From NCBI RefSeq assembly GCF_029338555.1, contig NZ_CP119989.1, positions 1,178,001-1,242,000 of the forward strand: a stretch of 64,000 nucleotides of DNA, written 5' to 3'. Every line of letters begins with the position of its first letter. Position 1 is the first letter of the stretch. Below, in pieces: positions 60,646 through 64,000 of this stretch. The position numbers and the translations under genes are program-made. This stretch comes from Halobaculum marinum. GTDB taxonomy: Archaea; Halobacteriota; Halobacteria; Halobacteriales; Haloferacaceae. Below the pieces are notes generated by a model, which saw only the letters and a program-made list of their open reading frames with translations, made no database searches and was not told the DNA's origin.

Positions 60646-61812
60646 TCAAGCCCTCCGCACTGTTTCCCCGGACGCGATCCGTCCCTGCAGGACGGTGCCG
60701 CTGTCCGCCAGGACCTCACAGCCGACGACGGTCCCCGATGTCACCGTCGCGTTCCCCCGGAGCGTCGCCCGGTCGGCGACGACTCCGCCCAGACCGACGT
60801 CGCGATGGATCCGGTCGTCGATCTCGACGTCCGCCGGGCCGCCCTCGGCGGTGACGTTCGGTCCGATCGTGGCCGCCTCTCCGACGACGGTGTCGTGGAG
60901 GACTGCCCCGTCGCCGATGCGGGCGCCGGCCATCACGATACAGTTCGAGACGACCGCGTTCGCGCCGACGCGGACGTTCCTGCCGAGCGAGGTGCCGGGC
61001 AACAGCGTCGCGTTCGGTCCGACGGACACCCCTTCGTCGAGGGCGACAGCCCCCGATACCGCGGCGGTGTCGTGCACACCGGGACGCTCGGTCGCATCGG
61101 GCTGTTCGTGCTCCTGGACCAGCGTGGCGTTCGTCGTCAACAGGTCCCACGGGTAGGTGAGGTCCTGCCACGAGCCGCGGTGGAGCACCGCAGCGAGACC
61201 GCTGCCGTCGGCCAGCCGTTGGAGCGCCGTCGCGATCCCGAAGTCGCCGTCGTCCGTCTCCTCCATCCCGTGGATCACGTCGAAGACGCGGTCGTCGAAG
61301 ACGTAGGCACCGCCGTTGACGAGGAACGGCGGATCGTCGGTCGGTGTCCGGGAGACGCTGCGGACGGTTCCGTCCTCGATCTCGACCGCACCGTACTCCG
61401 TCGGTCTGTCCGACCGAACGGCCGCTATCGTCGGGGCCGCCGTCTCTTCCCACCGATCCAGGAGCCGCTCTAGCAGGGCCTCTTCGACGAGTTGGTCGCC
61501 GTGGAGGGTGAGAAAGTGGCCGTCGACGACCGACTCGACCTGCGAGAGCGCGTGTGCCGCGCCCAGTTGGTGGTCCTGAACGACGTACTGTATCTCGACA
61601 CCCCACTCGTCGCCGTCGCCGAAGTACGTCTGGATCCGATCGCTCCTGCGCCCGACGACGAGCACGACCTCGTCGACGCCCACACCGACCGCTGCCTCCA
61701 GAACGGTCTCCAGTATCGGCTGATTACCGACCGGGATCATCGGCTTCGGTCGTCGCTCAGTCAAGGGGCCGAGGCGACGGCCACCGCCGGCCGCTAACAG
61801 CACCGCTTTCAT
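60646..61812 (-). CDS. GlmU-like sugar-1-phosphate nucleotidyltransferase with left-handed beta-helix
   Basis: The 388-residue protein has an N-terminal nucleotidyltransferase (about 1-235: LAAGGGRRLGPLTERRPKPMIPVGN, GVEIQYVVQDHQLGAAHAL) and a C-terminal hexapeptide-repeat beta-helix (about 255-385: VGPNATLLPGTSLGRNVRVGANAVV). In archaea such bifunctional enzymes acetylate GlcN-1-P and form UDP-GlcNAc. Adjacency to glmS supports that, but a glucose-1-P thymidylyl-type donor cannot be excluded. An SD-like ggag lies 8 nt before the ATG. Confidence 0.9.
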   Translation of the reverse strand: MKAVLLAAGGGRRLGPLTERRPKPMIPVGNQPILETVLEAAVGVGVDEVVLVVGRRSDRIQTYFGDGDEWGVEIQYVVQDHQLGAAHALSQVESVVDGHFLTLHGDQLVEEALLERLLDRWEETAAPTIAAVRSDRPTEYGAVEIEDGTVRSVSRTPTDDPPFLVNGGAYVFDDRVFDVIHGMEETDDGDFGIATALQRLADGSGLAAVLHRGSWQDLTYPWDLLTTNATLVQEHEQPDATERPGVHDTAAVSGAVALDEGVSVGPNATLLPGTSLGRNVRVGANAVVSNCIVMAGARIGDGAVLHDTVVGEAATIGPNVTAEGGPADVEIDDRIHRDVGLGGVVADRATLRGNATVTSGTVVGCEVLADSGTVLQGRIASGETVRRA

Positions 61813-61903
61813 AGTCGCTCCACGAAGGAAATCACAGCTTACCTGTCACGCGTGCCAGTGATATACGTTTCTCACTTTCGTCCCCCATTGCGAGTCGTAC
61901 AGC

Positions 61904-61915
61904 CAAGTATAATGT
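61904..61915 (+). promoter_or_regulatory. TATA box of the PQQ-type sugar dehydrogenase gene
   Basis: The block aagtataatg is centred about 28 nt upstream of the ATG at 61938, which predicts a leaderless transcript. The divergent nucleotidyltransferase promoter (gtatatcac on the minus strand, near 61858-61866) lies close by. Confidence 0.55.
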
Positions 61916-61937
61916 CCATTACTCCCGTTATCAGTCT

Positions 61938-63347
61938 ATGAACAAACCGCCACGGAACGACGACTCTTTCTCTCGACGACACCTCCTCCGAACAGCCGGC
62001 GCCGTCGGGCTGGCCGGAGCCCTCGCGGGGTGCGCGTTCGGCGGGAGCCAGCAGACCGATGAACCCGAACCGACTGCCACCGCCACCGATACCGCGACCG
62101 CCACAACGTCCCCCGGCAACGGAGGCGGAGCACCCCCGGAACCGTACTTCGAACAGGGGGCGACCGTCGGAGTCAAGGAGGTCGCCACTGGCCTCTCCTC
62201 CCCGAGCGCGCTCGTGACCGCCGACGAAGACCTCGACCGCAGGTTCATCGTCGATCAGACCGGATCGATCTACATCCACGACGCCGACGGGCTGCAGTCG
62301 ACGCCGTTTCTGGATCTCAGCGACCGTCTCGTCGCATTGGGTGAGGGACTCCCCAACTGGATCGCCTACGACGAGCGTGGCCTGCTCGGACTGGCGTTCC
62401 ACCCCGAATTCTCGGAGAACGGGCTGTTCTACGTCCGTTACAGCGCGCCTTCGGAGAGCGACCAAATCGATCACCACGAGATCCTCTCGGAGTTCAGCGT
62501 CGCGGACGACGGCACGACTGCCGACCCCGACAGCGAGCGCATCCTCCTCGATATGCCGTGGGAGCGACCGATCCACCAGTCCGGGACCATCGAGTTCGGG
62601 CCGGACGGTTACCTCTACGGCTCGTTGGGTGACGGGCTGAACCCGTACAACGCACAGGATCTCGACAACCTGATGGGGAGTATCATCCGGATCGATGTCG
62701 ACAGTCGAACCGGCACCCGTCCGTACGGGATCCCGGCGGGCAACCCGCTGGTCGGCGAGGAGGGCATGGACGAACTGTACGCGTGGGGGCTTCGGAACCC
62801 GTGGAAGATGGCCTTCAGCGGTGACCGACTCATCGCCGGCGACGTGGGGCAGGCGACGTGGGAGGAGGTCAACGTCATCGAAGGTGGCGCCAACTACGGG
62901 TGGCCGCTCAAGGAAGGAACCCACTGCCACGACCCGCAACTGGGAACCAGCTCCGAGGAGCAGTGTGTCGTCGAATCGGAGCGTGGCGAGCCGCTTGTCG
63001 ACCCGGTCCTGGAGTTCCCGCACTTCGACGAAGAGGGCTACGCCGTCGGGTTCGCAGTCATCGGGGGGCACATCCACACGGGAGACGTCAGGGCCGTCGA
63101 AGGGGACTATCTGTTCGGCGCGTTCACCAGTTCGTTCACGACGGCCGCCGGCCGGCTCCTCGCCGCGAAGCCGCAGGAGTCGGGGACGTGGTCGGTCGAG
63201 GAACTCCAAGTCGAGGGTGGTCTCGACATCCAGGTGCTCTCGTTCGGACAGGACGGCGACGATTCGTACGTGCTCGGGACGCGGGCCGCACTCGCGGAGG
63301 ATCCGCTCAACCAGACAGAGGGCGTCGTCTACCGGCTGACGAGATAG
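61938..63347 (+). CDS. PQQ-dependent sugar dehydrogenase-like Tat lipoprotein
   Basis: The 469-residue protein has a Tat signal (SRRHLLRTAG), lipobox LAGC (C32) and a Thr/Ala stalk. A GSDH-type six-bladed propeller follows: GLSSPSALV, DERGLLGLAFHPEFSENGLFYV, GTIEFGPDGYLYGSLGDGL, ELYAWGLRNPWKMAF, GDVGQATWEEVNVI and GANYGWPLKEG. The catalytic His of these aldose dehydrogenases is probably replaced or shifted in the first blades, so activity is uncertain. It faces outward and may oxidise surface sugars. Confidence 0.9.
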   Translation: MNKPPRNDDSFSRRHLLRTAGAVGLAGALAGCAFGGSQQTDEPEPTATATDTATATTSPGNGGGAPPEPYFEQGATVGVKEVATGLSSPSALVTADEDLDRRFIVDQTGSIYIHDADGLQSTPFLDLSDRLVALGEGLPNWIAYDERGLLGLAFHPEFSENGLFYVRYSAPSESDQIDHHEILSEFSVADDGTTADPDSERILLDMPWERPIHQSGTIEFGPDGYLYGSLGDGLNPYNAQDLDNLMGSIIRIDVDSRTGTRPYGIPAGNPLVGEEGMDELYAWGLRNPWKMAFSGDRLIAGDVGQATWEEVNVIEGGANYGWPLKEGTHCHDPQLGTSSEEQCVVESERGEPLVDPVLEFPHFDEEGYAVGFAVIGGHIHTGDVRAVEGDYLFGAFTSSFTTAAGRLLAAKPQESGTWSVEELQVEGGLDIQVLSFGQDGDDSYVLGTRAALAEDPLNQTEGVVYRLTR

Positions 63348-63421
63348 CCGGCTCGGGCGGGTTTGTTTCGACGGACTGTACGGACAACGCGGCGCGACAG
63401 TCGCCGTGTCGCCAGCGCCCG

Positions 63422-64000
63422 CTACAGCAGCCCCACCGAATCGTACCACTCGACAGTGTCCCGGATCGCCGTTTGCCACGAGCGTTGGCGGACCGGTGCC
63501 CGCTCGGTCAGGTCCTCGCGGACGGTGCCGTAGTCGCCCCGCTCGAGAAAGCCCTCGCCGGGCACGGGTGAGACGCCCACCCGATGGAGTACGTCCATCG
63601 CCGGCTTGACTCCCCAACGGATCACCCCGTATGGAACGTTCACCACGGTACAGTTGCCGGGCGTGTGCCGCGCGATCGTTTTCAACACCTGCTTGTTTGT
63701 GAGGTTCGGCCCGGTGACGAGCTGGCGGCCGGTCGTCCCGTCCAGACACCGGTCGATCGTGGCGACGACGTCGTCCACGTGGACGATATTGTACGTGTCG
63801 GCCGTGTACAGCGGCGGGACCAAGACGCGGTTGGTCGCGATCGGCCGGACGTGGTCGTACCGCGTCAACCGGTAGTCCCGCTGGCCGAAGATGTACGTCG
63901 GATATATCGCCGACACCTCGAAGGGGTGCTCGTGCCCGAACAGCAGTTCCTCAGACGCGACTTTCGATCGCTGATACGCTGAGTCCGCGTCGGCCGGTAC
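63422..64000 (-). CDS. NAD-dependent epimerase/dehydratase, 5' end beyond the window
   Basis: The frame is open to the window edge (193 codons to the TAG at 63422). The visible part includes the catalytic YQRSK (Tyr-x3-Lys) followed by SEELLF, then SAIYPTYIFGQRDYRLTRY and YNIVHVDDVVATIDRCL, typical of extended SDR nucleotide-sugar or 3-beta-HSD-like enzymes. The NAD loop is off the window. It is convergent with the dehydrogenase gene (74 nt) and extends the glycan island past the window. Confidence 0.85.
   Translation of the reverse strand, partial: VPADADSAYQRSKVASEELLFGHEHPFEVSAIYPTYIFGQRDYRLTRYDHVRPIATNRVLVPPLYTADTYNIVHVDDVVATIDRCLDGTTGRQLVTGPNLTNKQVLKTIARHTPGNCTVVNVPYGVIRWGVKPAMDVLHRVGVSPVPGEGFLERGDYGTVREDLTERAPVRQRSWQTAIRDTVEWYDSVGLL

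Noticed and set aside
61872-63749. Long minus-strand frame opposite the sugar dehydrogenase
   Set aside because: Shadow of the dehydrogenase gene; the sense strand has a Tat signal, lipobox and propeller motifs.

Overview
The window is chromosomal DNA of a halophilic archaeon (class Halobacteria), probably near Haloferacales. The evidence is very high GC, strongly acidic proteins, Tat-type lipoprotein signals, halocyanins, an archaellin, archaeal lipid and menaquinone genes, a HalOD1 signalling domain, histidine kinases with haloarchaeal H-boxes, and many TATA boxes about 27 nt before start codons, implying leaderless mRNAs. The genus assignment is only a guess.

Region 1 (1-6.3 kb) is a surface-protein export locus: three DUF1102/TasA-camelysin-like secreted proteins (one cut by the window edge), a rhomboid-type intramembrane protease translationally coupled to one of them, an ER-type signal peptidase I with an extra external domain, and a DUF5305 membrane protein. 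Region 2 (6.3-14.3 kb) has a HAD phosphatase, a multi-PAS histidine kinase with an intact LOV photoreceptor motif, a HalOD1 protein, two tiny membrane proteins and two tandem zinc-ribbon paralogs. Region 3 (14.3-24 kb) holds an isolated archaellin gene, the aspartate carbamoyltransferase pair pyrB-pyrI, a BKACE enzyme with a Cys-rich tail, a GNAT acetyltransferase, a ferritin-like protein, an ASCH protein, a rhodanese-metallo-beta-lactamase fusion, an AAC(3)-type acetyltransferase, a second histidine kinase and a 2Fe-2S ferredoxin.

Region 4 (24-38 kb) contains pgsC-pgsB for poly-gamma-glutamate, two fatty-acid CoA enzymes, a halocyanin, a menaquinone cluster (menD, menB, menA, menC), a RAD55-type ATPase preceded by a coupled mini-ORF, and an archaeol-lipid prenyltransferase. 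A tRNA-Arg(TCG) at 38.16 kb followed by a decayed transposase marks the edge of an accessory island.

Region 5 (38.2-64 kb) is a cell-surface polysaccharide/glycoprotein island: DUF1616 protein, glycosyltransferases of GT2, GT4 and GT-C types (including a duplicated GT4-GT2 pair), a Wzx-type flippase, two sugar epimerases, and genes for UDP-GlcNAc supply (GlmS and a GlmU-like enzyme). It also has an unusual operon encoding a double-LamG lipoprotein, a tail-spike-like beta-helix protein and a beta-propeller protein, and ends with a PQQ-type sugar dehydrogenase lipoprotein. No CRISPR array, rRNA or intact insertion sequence was seen.
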